Shown here: positions 42,739 to 52,136 of the stretch, piece after piece
Layout of the letters: every line of letters starts with the position of its first letter
Numbering within the stretch: the first letter of the stretch is position 1
Assembly: GCF_000213055.1 (NCBI RefSeq)
Contig: NZ_CM001165.1
Span: forward strand, 4,734,945-4,798,944
DNA: 64,000 nucleotides
Direction of reading: 5' to 3'
Source of the DNA: Streptomyces sp. Tu6071
GTDB taxonomy: Bacteria; Actinomycetota; Actinomycetes; Streptomycetales; Streptomycetaceae
Notes under the pieces: generated by a model
The model's input: only the letters and a program-made list of their open reading frames with translations
Database searches by the model: none
Told to the model about the DNA's origin: nothing
Translations under genes and position numbers: made by a program

Positions 42739-43812
42739 ATGCCGCGTTGGAAGGCGCTGCCCGAAGGGCTCGATCCGCAGATCCGCGAGTTCACCGGCCA
42801 GTTGCGCCGGCTCGTGGACCGCGCCGGGCTCAGCGTCGCGGCGCTCGCGGACCGTACGGGCTACAGCAAGACGTCCTGGGAGCGATATCTCGGCGGCAGG
42901 CTGCTCGCACCGAAGGGCGCGGTCCTCGCGCTCGCCGAGGTGACGGGCGCCCATCCGCATCATCTGACGACGATGTGGGAGCTGGCCGAACGGGCCTGGA
43001 GCCGCGCCGAGTCGCGCCACGACCTGACGATGGAGGCGGTGCGCGTCTCGCAGGCGCGCGCGGCGCTCGACGAGCGGCCCGCCCCGGCGCGCGCCGCGAC
43101 GGCCACGTACGCGGAGCCGGTCCGCGAGGAGCCCGTGCGGGAAACGCCGGTACGAGGCGGGACCGTGCCGCCCGGCGCCCGGCCGCCGGGGCGGTCACCG
43201 GGAAGTCCGCCTTCGCGCGGGCGGCGGCGCGCGACGCTGCTCCTCGCCGGGGTGACGGGCGCGCTCCTGGTGCTCGGCGCTGTCGTCTTCGTACCGCGCC
43301 TGCTCGACGACAACGACACGAACCGGCGGGCGACGCCCAGGAGTTCGGCCTCGGTACGGGCCGCCGAGCTGCCCGAGGGGGTGCGCTGCGCGGGGGCGGA
43401 CTGCGCGGGCAAGGACCCGGAGGCGATGGGGTGCGGCGGCGAGCTGGCCCGCACGACGGACCGCGCCGCCGTCGGCACCCGGCTCGTCGAGGTGCGGTAC
43501 AGCGAGGTGTGCGGCGCCGCCTGGGCGCGGATCACGCGGGCGGGCCCGGGGGACACGCTGACCGCACGGGCGGGCGGGCGCACCCAGCGGGTCACGGTCG
43601 AGGACACGGGGGACGCCTACACGCGGATGCTCCCCGTCCCCGGGCCGGGCAGGACCCGGGCCTGCGCCGAGGTCGGCGCGGGGGCGAAGGGGTGCGCGGG
43701 GGCCAAGGACGCCGCCACGGCGAGGAGTTCGGGGGAGAACGCGGCGGGGACGGACACGGCGGCCGATACGGGGACGGACGCGGCGGCCGGGGCGTCGGCG
43801 GGCGCGGGCTGA
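42739..43812 (+). CDS. Membrane-anchored XRE HTH protein with DUF2690 domain
   Basis: 357 residues from an ATG preceded by GGGGGAG. Residues about 15-75 form an XRE-type helix-turn-helix (LRRLVDRAGLSVAALADRTGYSKTSWERYLGG). A linker with repeated Pro-Val-Arg-Glu leads to one transmembrane helix (about 167-186). Outside the membrane, a DUF2690 domain has the typical Cys pattern (GVRCAGADCAGKDPEAMGCGG, later VRYSEVCGAAWARI). The tail is Ala/Gly/Thr-rich. The layout, a cytoplasmic DNA-binding head and a surface domain, suggests transmembrane control of transcription or of development, but no target is known. Confidence 0.85.
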   Translation: MPRWKALPEGLDPQIREFTGQLRRLVDRAGLSVAALADRTGYSKTSWERYLGGRLLAPKGAVLALAEVTGAHPHHLTTMWELAERAWSRAESRHDLTMEAVRVSQARAALDERPAPARAATATYAEPVREEPVRETPVRGGTVPPGARPPGRSPGSPPSRGRRRATLLLAGVTGALLVLGAVVFVPRLLDDNDTNRRATPRSSASVRAAELPEGVRCAGADCAGKDPEAMGCGGELARTTDRAAVGTRLVEVRYSEVCGAAWARITRAGPGDTLTARAGGRTQRVTVEDTGDAYTRMLPVPGPGRTRACAEVGAGAKGCAGAKDAATARSSGENAAGTDTAADTGTDAAAGASAGAG

Positions 43813-44016
43813 CACCCGTACCCCGGAAATTCTCCCCGCCGACCGCGCATACCCCGCGTCACCCGGGGAACACGCGCTCATACCCCCCACGGGAGAGTCC
43901 CTCCCTGCGAAGGCCGCCGCAGCACCTTACCGCTCGGCGGCCTTCGCCGTGAGCGGGCCCGCGCCCCTGTGGGCCCCGCCACACCCGCCCTGCGGTCGCG
44001 CCCCCCACCGGCGCGA

Positions 44017-45120
<1,104 letters not shown>

Positions 45121-45173
45121 GACCTTCCGGTCCCGCACGGGACGCACGGGCGCCGCGCGCGGCCGTTCCCGTG

Positions 45174-45223
45174 AACGGGCCCGAACCCCCCTGTCCCGCA
45201 GGGGGGTTCGGGCCCGTTTTTTT
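45174..45223 (+). terminator. Very strong rho-independent terminator of mdh
   Basis: A perfect 20-bp stem (45174-45193 with 45199-45218), 5-nt loop TCCCG, closing into seven Ts at 45217-45223. One of the best textbook terminators in the window. Confidence 0.95.
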
Positions 45224-45331
45224 CCCGCGCCGAGCAGGGGACGTGTGCCGTACAGTGTTGCCTCCGTCGCGCACGGTGTCCCGGCGCACCCCTGTGCCCG
45301 CGTGCGCCGCGTCCGTCCCGGAAGGCCCGAG

Positions 45332-47110
45332 GTGACCGAGCAGCCACCCCCGCGAGAGGGCCAGCGGCCCGAGCCGATCCCCCCGCAGGCGAAGGACTCG
45401 CCGCGCGGAAGCGACTCCCCGCCGCCCCCGGACGCCCCGCCGCCCGCGCCCGCGTCCCCTCCGTCCTCCGGCGTCCGCGGTCCCGTCCAGCCCGCCGTCA
45501 GCGAGGCGACCCGCCTCCTGTGCGTCGGCGTGCACCACGACCGGGCCTTCCGCGAGGCGGTGATCGACGAGCTGTACGTGCACGAGGAGCGGTTCCCCGC
45601 GCCCTCGACCGGCATCGACGCGGGCCGGGTCCTCTCGCACGCCGTCCGTGCCCGCAACCAGGACGTGGCCTGGGCGGCCGGAATCCTCGGCCTGTGGCTC
45701 CTCGGGCTCGTCGTCACCGGCGGACTCCTCATCGTCGCCCTCTTCGGCAGCGTGGGTCTCGTCGTCGCCCGGTGGATCAGGGGGACGGGCCCGCTCGACT
45801 CCGGCGTCGCCCTCGCCCGCCGGGTCGTGGCCTTCTGGGTGCGCTGGATGTCGCGCCTCTACCTCGTCTATCTCCTCGTCATCGTCCTGCTGTTCACCGC
45901 CTTCCTCGGCGGGACGGCGTTCTCCGGCGGCACCCTCTTCTCCGGGACCCTCACCGTCGCGCGCCTCTCCGCCGTCCTCACCCTCTTCGTGCTCGGCGGC
46001 ATCGTCGCCTGCGTCGCGCTGCGGCGCGGGCAGTTCGACCGCGTGGTGAGCGAGGAGCTCTCACCGGCCCGCTTCCCCCACGTCTCCGGCGATCCCGCCG
46101 AGACCGGCGCGGGCGAGCGCCTCGTACGCCTGCGGGCCAGGCTCCGCGCCGAACAGCACCAGCCGCTCGTGATGTACGAGGAGGACTGGCCCTTCCGCGG
46201 CTTCGGCACCCCGTTCCGCACCTGGTCGCTCGCCATCGAGCTGCGCCCGCGGGGCGAGGCCGCGCCCGTGCCGCTCGACAACGGCGAGATCCTGCGCCGC
46301 ATCGTCCCGCTCGTCGAGGCGCTGCGCGTCCCCTCGCCGCGCCGGGACCCGGCGGTCGCCGGGAGCGTCATCGACCGGCTGCGCGAACTGCGCCTGGACG
46401 AGTGCGTGTTCCTGCCCGCCGACGGCATCGAGTTCCGCGACGCGGCACCGTACACGCCGGAGGCGTACGAGGCGCACCGGGCGGCGGCGCTCGAAGAGGG
46501 CGGCGAGGCGCGCCGGCACTTCCTGCGCATCCGCGTCGGCGGCTGGGACGAGGAACTCGTCGTGACCGTCTTCGTCCGCGTGCACACGCAGGGCGGGATG
46601 CTCATGGCCGAGTTCGCGCCCCACGTCCTCCAGCCCGTGCGGCGCGCCTACCGGCTCGCGGAGCGGGACGCGCGCCGCCACCGGGCGCTGAACGGGGTGG
46701 GGCACGTGGCCTGGGCGGTCGTGCACACCCCGGCCTCCTTCGGGCACGCCGTGCGCACGCTCGGCGGCTGGCTCCGCGCCGAACTCCTTCGTCTTCTCGG
46801 CGGTTACGGGGGTGCCCCCGCCGAGGGCCCCTCGGTCGCGGTGCGGGAACTCGGCACCGACGAGGACCTCTCGCTCTTCCAGGAGATGGACCTCGCCCGC
46901 TACCTCAAGACGATCCAGGACCGCGTGGCGGGCGGGGTGCGCACGGCCCTGCGCGAAGCGGGCTGGGCCACCGACGAGTTCGACCAGAAGATCGTCCACG
47001 TCGCGAACGGCGGCGTCTACATCGACTCCGCCAAGGACAGCGCGATCGGCATCGGTAACGACAACACGATCAGCCACACCACGAGCGGCCAGGGGGGCAG
47101 GAAGAAATGA
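45332..47110 (+). CDS. Membrane protein with C-terminal RHIM-like motif
   Basis: 592 residues from GTG 45332 with GGAAGG upstream. A Pro-rich disordered head (1-75) is followed by a short soluble block, then hydrophobic segments at about 112-145 and 175-240 ([41 protein letters not shown]). A cytoplasmic alpha/beta domain spans about 260-540 ([25 protein letters not shown]). The last 40 residues change character: [10 protein letters not shown], then [13 protein letters not shown] (570-582). That segment fits the RHIM core pattern [VI]-x-[VI]-G-x-x-N-x-[ILV] and matches the N-terminus of the next protein. The family is unnamed to me. The next gene overlaps by 4 bp. Confidence 0.75.
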   Translation: MTEQPPPREGQRPEPIPPQAKDSPRGSDSPPPPDAPPPAPASPPSSGVRGPVQPAVSEATRLLCVGVHHDRAFREAVIDELYVHEERFPAPSTGIDAGRVLSHAVRARNQDVAWAAGILGLWLLGLVVTGGLLIVALFGSVGLVVARWIRGTGPLDSGVALARRVVAFWVRWMSRLYLVYLLVIVLLFTAFLGGTAFSGGTLFSGTLTVARLSAVLTLFVLGGIVACVALRRGQFDRVVSEELSPARFPHVSGDPAETGAGERLVRLRARLRAEQHQPLVMYEEDWPFRGFGTPFRTWSLAIELRPRGEAAPVPLDNGEILRRIVPLVEALRVPSPRRDPAVAGSVIDRLRELRLDECVFLPADGIEFRDAAPYTPEAYEAHRAAALEEGGEARRHFLRIRVGGWDEELVVTVFVRVHTQGGMLMAEFAPHVLQPVRRAYRLAERDARRHRALNGVGHVAWAVVHTPASFGHAVRTLGGWLRAELLRLLGGYGGAPAEGPSVAVRELGTDEDLSLFQEMDLARYLKTIQDRVAGGVRTALREAGWATDEFDQKIVHVANGGVYIDSAKDSAIGIGNDNTISHTTSGQGGRKK

Positions 47111-47490
47111 CAGAGGCAGCGGACCGGGGCCGGGGCGAGCCCGCCGTCCACATCGGTTCCGTCGAGGGCAGCGCCTTCGCGATCGGTGACGGGAACAAGG
47201 TCTCGTACGTACGGGGCGGGACCGCGCCCGCCGACCAGGCGCAGGCCGCGCTCCTCGCTGCCGTCACGGCCCTGCGCGCCGACCTCGCGCGCTTCACCGC
47301 GACCCCGGACAACGCGGCTCTCGACACCGAACTCGCCGCCGTCGAGGGCGAGATCACCACGGAGGGCGCCGCCTCGCGCGGCCGGCTCGCGCGGCTGCGC
47401 GACGCCGTCGACGTCGCCGGGCCGCTCGTCGCCGCGCTCGCCTCGGGCACCGCCGTCGCCGAGTCGCTCGTCGCGCTCCTGGGGGGCTGA
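47107..47490 (+). CDS. Small helical protein with N-terminal RHIM-like motif
   Basis: 127 residues, ATG overlapping the upstream stop (ATGA). Residues 13-34 read AVHIGSVEG then SAFAIGDGNKVSY (22-34), aligned position by position with [13 protein letters not shown] at the C-terminus of the neighbouring membrane protein. The remaining 85 residues are predicted helical (LLAAVTALRADLARF, RGRLARLRDAVD), ending in a hydrophobic, glycine-containing stretch (VAGPLVAALASGTAVAESLVALLGG) that could insert into a membrane. This is the layout of an effector recruited through a templated amyloid motif, but that function is inference. The next gene begins 3 bp after its stop. Confidence 0.75.
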   Translation: MTEAADRGRGEPAVHIGSVEGSAFAIGDGNKVSYVRGGTAPADQAQAALLAAVTALRADLARFTATPDNAALDTELAAVEGEITTEGAASRGRLARLRDAVDVAGPLVAALASGTAVAESLVALLGG

Positions 47491-47493
47491 GCC

Positions 47494-48411
47494 ATGCCGC
47501 GCTGGAACGCGTCCGCGCAGCGCTGGGAGCACGGCGAGTCCCCGCTCGGGCCCACGCCGGTCCAGGCGGTGGCCCCGTACGTGGTCGCGCCGAGCCGGGG
47601 GGCCGGGCCGACGCCGTACGACACCGTGCTCCCGTCCGTCACCTGGGACCCCGCGCCGCCGCCGTCACCGGCGGGGGGCACGCCCCGGTGGCGCGACCGG
47701 CGCGCGCTCACGCTGGCGGCGGCCGTCGTGGTCGCGGCCGGGGCGGTGGCGCTCACCTGGTCCCTGCTCGGCACGGGGGACGACGCGGCGGAGGCGCGCA
47801 AGCCCGCCGGGGTCGCCGTCTCGCCCTCGGACGTCACGGACGATCCCGTCCCGGGCGAGGAGGGCGACCCGTACCGTTCGTACCCGTACGAAGAGGCACC
47901 CTCGGAGGGGTCCGCGGACCCCTCCGACGACGCCTCCGGGGACCCGTCCGCGCTCCCCGAGGGTTTCGTCGCCGCCGAGGACCCCGCCGGGTACGCGCTC
48001 GCCGTCCCCGAGGACTGGGAGCGCAGCGAGAAGAGCGGCAGCGTCTACTACACCTCGCCCGACGAGCTGAGCCTGCTCCAGGTCTTCGAGATCACCGGCG
48101 AGGACGTCACCCCCGAGGACGCCCTCGCCGCCTCCTCGGACGACCTGCGCGCCCGCACGGAGCGGTACGAGCAGATCACGCTCGGCCCGACGCGGCCGGG
48201 CCGCGAGAACCCGGCGGGCGACGAGGCCGAACTCGTCTACTCGTACTACAACAAGAAGACGGACGGCACCCGCCTCGGCATCGAGCGCGCCTTCACCGCG
48301 AGCGATGGGAAGCGCTACGCGGTCCTCGCGGCGGCCCCCGACGAGACCGAGAAGACGCAGCGCGAGGTCCTGGAGACGGCCTTGGCCCACTTCGAGCCGC
48401 CGAGCGCCTGA
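47494..48411 (+). CDS. Single-pass membrane protein, third gene of the RHIM-like operon
   Basis: 305 residues. A Pro/Tyr-rich cytoplasmic head (1-70) with MPRWNASAQRWEHGES, one transmembrane helix (about 72-92), an acidic linker, then an extracytoplasmic alpha/beta domain (about 160-305: GYALAVPEDWERSEKSGSVYYTSPDELSLLQVFEI). That domain resembles the small lipoprotein/PsbP-like stress domains seen beside Streptomyces kinases, but I cannot name it securely. It carries no RHIM-like motif. It starts 3 bp after the preceding stop, so it belongs to the same transcription unit, perhaps as the surface sensor. Confidence 0.75.
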   Translation: MPRWNASAQRWEHGESPLGPTPVQAVAPYVVAPSRGAGPTPYDTVLPSVTWDPAPPPSPAGGTPRWRDRRALTLAAAVVVAAGAVALTWSLLGTGDDAAEARKPAGVAVSPSDVTDDPVPGEEGDPYRSYPYEEAPSEGSADPSDDASGDPSALPEGFVAAEDPAGYALAVPEDWERSEKSGSVYYTSPDELSLLQVFEITGEDVTPEDALAASSDDLRARTERYEQITLGPTRPGRENPAGDEAELVYSYYNKKTDGTRLGIERAFTASDGKRYAVLAAAPDETEKTQREVLETALAHFEPPSA

Positions 48412-48438
48412 CGCCGTCCGCACACCCTGGGGAGAAGC

Positions 48439-48834
48439 ATGACCAGCAGGTTCACCGAATTGACCGTCGACTGCCACGACCCGGAGAGGCTCGCGGAGTT
48501 CTGGTGCGCGGTCCTGGACTTCGAGGTGATCGACCGGCGCGAGGGGATGGTCGAGATCGGCTCCTGGGTGCCGACCGCCGAGGCGATCCGGGCCCGCCAG
48601 ATGCCGCCCACGCTGGTGTTCCTCCGCGTGCCCGAGGGCAAGGCGGTCAAGAACCGGCTCCACCTGGACGTCAGCCCGGTCGACCGCGCCACCGAGGACG
48701 AGGTGGTCCGCCTGATCGCCCTCGGCGCCACCCGGGCGGACGTGGGCCAGGGCCCGGACCGGAGCTGGGTCGTCATGGCCGACCCCGAGGGCAACGAGTT
48801 CGACGTCGTCCGCACCCTGGCCCCGCAGGGCTAG
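48439..48834 (+). CDS. VOC (glyoxalase/bleomycin resistance) superfamily protein
   Basis: 131 residues from an ATG preceded by GGGGAGAAG. It has the two beta-alpha-beta-beta-beta modules of the vicinal oxygen chelate fold (FTELTVDCHDPERLAEFWCAVLDFEVI; HLDVSPVDRATEDEVVRLIALGA; VMADPEGNEFDVV), matching the Glyoxalase_6 subgroup common in Streptomyces. Metal ligands are probably H13 or D12, H75 region and E117. Function could be detoxification or binding of a small molecule. Its stop TAG lies within CTAG directly at the left end of a mobile element. Confidence 0.85.
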   Translation: MTSRFTELTVDCHDPERLAEFWCAVLDFEVIDRREGMVEIGSWVPTAEAIRARQMPPTLVFLRVPEGKAVKNRLHLDVSPVDRATEDEVVRLIALGATRADVGQGPDRSWVVMADPEGNEFDVVRTLAPQG

Positions 48835-49399
48835 GGGCTGTCTGACAATTCCCGTCGTCGCCCGGAGGGCGGCCGTGCGGTGGGAGGGCGTGTATGGCGT
48901 CGCGCGGCAGACGGGAATTGTCAGACAGGCCCTGGGCCCCCGGCACCCAGCCGCGCGCCGCCGCGACGTACGCGTAGACCGCCTCCCGCGAGCGGGCGCG
49001 GGGGCCCTCCAGCTCCTCGCGGGTACGGCTCAGGTCCATGCGGTCCGACTCCTTCAGCGCCCGCCGTCCCGTCGCGGCCAACTCGGCGGAATCAGTGAGG
49101 AGTTCGGCGCGGAACATCGCTTCCAGGGCGACCGCGCGCAAGCGGGCCGCCTCGCGGCGGAGCTGCTCCGCGCCGGGCTCCTCACGACGCCGTGCGTACC
49201 AGTGGTCGAGCTGCCCCCTGCGGTAGTCCGCGAGCGCGCCCGCGAAGGAGCTGAACGCCGCGACCCGCTCCTGGCGCAGCCGCTCCTCGCGCGCCACCGA
49301 TTCGGCGCGCAGGGCGTTCCGGCGCTGGAAGACGTGGGTCAGGGCGGCCCCCAGCGCCGTGCCGAAGACCGCCACCAGACTCGCCGCGAGAGCGTCCAC
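48773..49399 (-). CDS. Membrane-tethered helical protein with mobile-element-derived C-terminus
   Basis: 208 residues from GTG 49399; ATG 49450 is an upstream alternative. One N-terminal helix (about 2-22, ALAASLVAVFGTALGAALTHVF) is followed by a long coiled-coil-like region (RRNALRAESVAREERLRQERV to EELEGPRARSREAVYAYVAA). After residue about 155 the sequence is encoded by the 98-bp inverted-repeat element (QGLSDNSRLPRD...DDGNCQTAP) and then by the antisense of the VOC gene. The original 3' end has therefore been replaced by insertion. The truncated protein may still work, as the helical domain is intact. Family unknown. Confidence 0.65.
   Translation of the reverse strand: MDALAASLVAVFGTALGAALTHVFQRRNALRAESVAREERLRQERVAAFSSFAGALADYRRGQLDHWYARRREEPGAEQLRREAARLRAVALEAMFRAELLTDSAELAATGRRALKESDRMDLSRTREELEGPRARSREAVYAYVAAARGWVPGAQGLSDNSRLPRDAIHALPPHGRPPGDDGNCQTAPSPAGPGCGRRRTRCPRGRP
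48835..48932. mobile_element. 98-bp miniature inverted-repeat element (MITE)
   Basis: Terminal inverted repeats of 22-23 bp: GGGCTGTCTGACAATTCCC at the left (48835 on) and its complement GGGAATTGTCAGACAGGCCC at the right (ending 48932), differing by a single-base indel. The interior is GC-rich with no coding capacity. It is flanked by CTAG on the left and CTGG on the right. A truncated second copy lies at 40617-40666. It sits exactly between the VOC stop codon and the convergent gene, which it has fused to new C-terminal codons. No transposase is present nearby, so it would depend on one elsewhere. Confidence 0.85.
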
Positions 49400-49592
49400 C
49401 CGCCTCAGCGAACCACCCGCGTCCGTCCCCGGGGCAGCTCCGGGGCCCAAGCGGTCCCGCGCGTGGGCCCCTTCCGCGTTCCGCGCGCGGGCCCGGCCCT
49501 CCCCCGTGCCGCCGGGCCCGCGCGGACCGCTCCCGGGGGCACGCGTCCGGCCCCCGGTGGTGGCTCCCGGGGCGCGCGCCCCGCCCCCGTCG

Positions 49593-50102
49593 TCAGCCCG
49601 CGTGGTCGCCCGGCGTGTAGTGGCCCGGCACGTTGCGGCACGTCACGCTCAGCCGGTTCCACGCGTTGATGACCGTGATCGCGCCGACGAGCTGGGCGAG
49701 TTCGCGCTCGTCGAAGACCGCCGCCGCCTTCTCCCAGACCTCGTCGGGGACGAAGCCGTCGGTGAGGACCGTGACCGCCTCGGTCAGTTCGATCGCGGCG
49801 ATCTCGCGCGCCGTGTAGTAGTGCTTCGACTCCTCCCACGCGCTCAGCTGGATGATCCGCTCGATCGACTCGCCCGCGGCGAGCGCGTCCTTCGTGTGCA
49901 TGTCGAGGCAGTACGCGCAGTGGTTGAGCTGCGAGGCGCGGATGCGGACCAGCTCGGCGAGCGAGGGCTCGACGCCGTCGTGCGAGGCGGTCTCCAGGCG
50001 GATCATCGCGCGGTAGAACTCGGGCACGAGCTTCGCGAAGTTCAGGCGGGGGGTGTGCTCGGGGAGGCGGGTGGTGGCGGGGGTGTTCTCGTTCGTCGTC
50101 AT
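49593..50102 (-). CDS. Carboxymuconolactone decarboxylase / AhpD-like protein
   Basis: 169 residues, ATG 50102. The redox motif C62-A-Y-C65-L-D-M-H69 with E50 upstream (LAELVRIRASQLNHCAYCLDMHTK) is that of the alkylhydroperoxidase AhpD core, all-helical, acting in peroxide or thiol redox chemistry in the cytoplasm. It is divergent from a MocR/PdxR-type regulator only 46 bp away, so that protein probably controls it. Length is standard. Confidence 0.9.
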   Translation of the reverse strand: MTTNENTPATTRLPEHTPRLNFAKLVPEFYRAMIRLETASHDGVEPSLAELVRIRASQLNHCAYCLDMHTKDALAAGESIERIIQLSAWEESKHYYTAREIAAIELTEAVTVLTDGFVPDEVWEKAAAVFDERELAQLVGAITVINAWNRLSVTCRNVPGHYTPGDHAG

Positions 50103-50148
50103 GCGTCCACCGTAGGAGCACGGCGGCCCAGGAGTATGGTCCATTCCC
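50103..50148. promoter_or_regulatory. Short divergent promoter between AhpD-like and MocR genes
   Basis: Only 46 bp separate the two start codons. It holds an imperfect palindrome centred on ATGG-T-CCAT (about 50135-50143) that overlaps the likely regulator promoter, a plausible binding site for the MocR protein on both genes. Confidence 0.4.
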
Positions 50149-51555
50149 GTGGCGAACGAGTGGGCCAATCAGGGCCTCGATCTGCATCTGGACACCGGCC
50201 CCGGCGCTCCGCGCGGCACCGTGCGGGCCCGGCTCATGGACGCGCTGCGCGAGGCGGTGGGGAGCGGGCGGCTCGCGCCCGGCACCCGGCTGCCCTCCTC
50301 GCGTCAGCTCGCCGCCGACCTCGGGCTCGCGCGCAACACCGTCGCCGACGCCTACGCCGAGCTGACCGCCGAGGGCTGGCTCACCGCCCGGCAGGGCTCC
50401 GGGACCCGCGTCGCCGCCCGTACCGCGCCCGTCCCCCGGAAGGCGCGCCGCCCGGAGCGCGCCGCCGGGCTCCCCCTGCACGACCTGCGCTCGGGCAGCC
50501 CCGACCTCACGGCCTTCCCGCGCGCCGCGTGGCTCAAGGCCGCCCGCCAGGCCGTCGAGCAGGCCCCGGCGAGCGCGTTCGGCTGGCCGGGCACGGGCCG
50601 CGAGGAGCTGCGCACGGCGCTCGCCGAGTACCTCGCGCGGGTCCGGGGCGTGCGCGCGGACCCCGGGCGGATTCTTGTCACGGCCGGGTTCACCGAGGGC
50701 CTGCGGCAGCTTCTCCCGCGCCTGCGCGAGCGCGGGGTGCGGACCGTCGCCGTCGAGTCGTACGGGCTGTGGGTGCACTGGGGGATTCTGCGCGCGGCCG
50801 GGATGCGGGTCGTCGTGCTCCCGTTCGACGCCGACGGCACCGTCCCCCTCCCGCCGCCCGGCACCCACGCGGTGCTCCTCACGCCGAGCCACCAGTTCCC
50901 CACCGGGGGCGCGCTGCTGCCGGAGCGCAGGGCCGCGCTCGTGGACTGGGCGCGGGCGCACGACGGGCTGATCCTTGAGGACGACTACGACGGCGAGTTC
51001 CGCTACGACCGGCAGCCCGTGGGGGCCCTGCAGGGGCTCGACCCCGAGCGGGTCGTGCACCTCGGCACGACGAGCAAGTCCCTCGCGACCGGGCTGCGGC
51101 TCGGGTGGGCGGTGCTGCCCGCCGCGCTCGCGACCGGCTCCCTCGCACCGCACGCGGAGTGGGGCGGCACGACGTGGGGGCCGGGGGTCGTGGACCAGCT
51201 CACCTTCGCGGCGTTCCTGCGCTCGGGCGCCTACGACCGGCACGTACGCGCCATGAGGCTGCGCTACCGGCGCCGCAGGGACGCCCTCGTCGCCGCCGTC
51301 ACCGCGCGCGCCCCGGAGGTCGGCGTGAGCGGGATCGCGGCCGGGCTGCACGCCGTCCTGCGCCTGCCGCCCGGCACCGAGCCCGTCGTCCTGCGCGCCG
51401 CCACCTGGGAGCGCCTCGCCCTCACCGGCCTCGGCCAGTTCCGCCACCCGGACGCCGAACTCCCCCCGGAGGACGCCCTGGTCGTCGGCTACGCGACCCC
51501 GCCGGAACACTCCTGGCCCTCGGCGCTGGAGGCGCTGTGCCGGGTCCTGCCCTGA
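50149..51555 (+). CDS. MocR/PdxR-type GntR regulator with aminotransferase domain
   Basis: 468 residues, GTG start. An N-terminal winged helix (about 20-90: RLMDALREAVGSGRLAPGTRLPSSRQLAADLGLARNTVADAYAEL) is fused to a type-I aminotransferase fold. The pyridoxal-phosphate lysine is in GTTSKSLATGLRLGW and the cofactor aspartate in ILEDDYDGEFRYD. Such regulators bind PLP or an amino compound and control a divergent gene, here the AhpD-like protein. Full-length and intact. The ligand and true target are unknown. Confidence 0.9.
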   Translation: MANEWANQGLDLHLDTGPGAPRGTVRARLMDALREAVGSGRLAPGTRLPSSRQLAADLGLARNTVADAYAELTAEGWLTARQGSGTRVAARTAPVPRKARRPERAAGLPLHDLRSGSPDLTAFPRAAWLKAARQAVEQAPASAFGWPGTGREELRTALAEYLARVRGVRADPGRILVTAGFTEGLRQLLPRLRERGVRTVAVESYGLWVHWGILRAAGMRVVVLPFDADGTVPLPPPGTHAVLLTPSHQFPTGGALLPERRAALVDWARAHDGLILEDDYDGEFRYDRQPVGALQGLDPERVVHLGTTSKSLATGLRLGWAVLPAALATGSLAPHAEWGGTTWGPGVVDQLTFAAFLRSGAYDRHVRAMRLRYRRRRDALVAAVTARAPEVGVSGIAAGLHAVLRLPPGTEPVVLRAATWERLALTGLGQFRHPDAELPPEDALVVGYATPPEHSWPSALEALCRVLP

Positions 51556-51581
51556 GGAGCGGAATCTCCCGCGTGACGACG

Positions 51582-51611
51582 CTGGCGCCAACCCGCCCCC
51601 GCTTCTAGGCT
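51582..51611 (+). promoter_or_regulatory. Candidate promoter of the lipoprotein gene
   Basis: A -10-like TAGGCT at 51606-51611 lies about 18 nt after CTGGCG (51582-51587). The sequence around it is typical of Streptomyces housekeeping promoters. The leader to the start codon would be about 70 nt with GGGGGAAG as ribosome site. Confidence 0.4.
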
Positions 51612-51687
51612 GTGCGGTGATTTCGGGGTACACGCGTACGGGTGCCGCAGAGGTGCGCGTACGCCACGCAACACACGGGGGAAGACC

Positions 51688-52086
51688 ATGACCACGACCG
51701 ACCCGACAGCCGCGCCCGCCGAGGCCCTGCGGCCCCGCAGGCTGCGCTCCAGCACCGTCGTGCTCGGCGGCATGGGCCTGCTCGCCGTCGCCCTCTCCGC
51801 CTGCGGCTCCGAGCCCGACCGCCGCTGCGTCGACCGCGACAGCTACACCGTCGACGGCTACAAGGTCCTGGCCGACAAGAACTGCCGTACGACGAGCGGC
51901 GGTTCGGCGGCGAAGAACAAGACGGGCGCGAAGAGCGCCACGGCCGCCCGCCCCGCCTGGTACTACGACTCCGAGGCCGAGCGCGGGCGCGCCGACTACG
52001 GCACCTTCTCGCAGGACAGCGCGATCCAGCGCGGCGGCCTCGGCTGCGACGACGACGACAACGACGGCGGCGGGTACGGGGGCTGA
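51688..52086 (+). CDS. Small lipoprotein with acidic C-terminus
   Basis: 132 residues. A Thr/Ala/Arg head is followed by a hydrophobic segment and the lipobox VALSA-C39, giving a lipid-anchored surface protein. The mature part has two more Cys residues (RRCVDRDSY, DKNCRTT) likely in a disulfide, a WYYDSEAERGRADYGTFSQ block and a DDDDNDGGGYGG tail. It resembles small Streptomyces lipoproteins located upstream of glutathionylspermidine-synthase-like genes. The next gene begins 50 bp later, suggesting joint expression and a surface role. Confidence 0.85.
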   Translation: MTTTDPTAAPAEALRPRRLRSSTVVLGGMGLLAVALSACGSEPDRRCVDRDSYTVDGYKVLADKNCRTTSGGSAAKNKTGAKSATAARPAWYYDSEAERGRADYGTFSQDSAIQRGGLGCDDDDNDGGGYGG

Positions 52087-52136
52087 GGGGACCGGACGAG
52101 CACCGCAGCCCGACGAGCACCGGACGCGTACTGACC

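Noticed and set aside
48838..48932. TTGTCAGAC within the mobile-element ends, resembling the TTGTCRGTG damage box
   Set aside because: It lacks the final GTG and has no TAnnnT 8 nt downstream. It is part of the terminal inverted repeat and recurs at 40650 for that reason.
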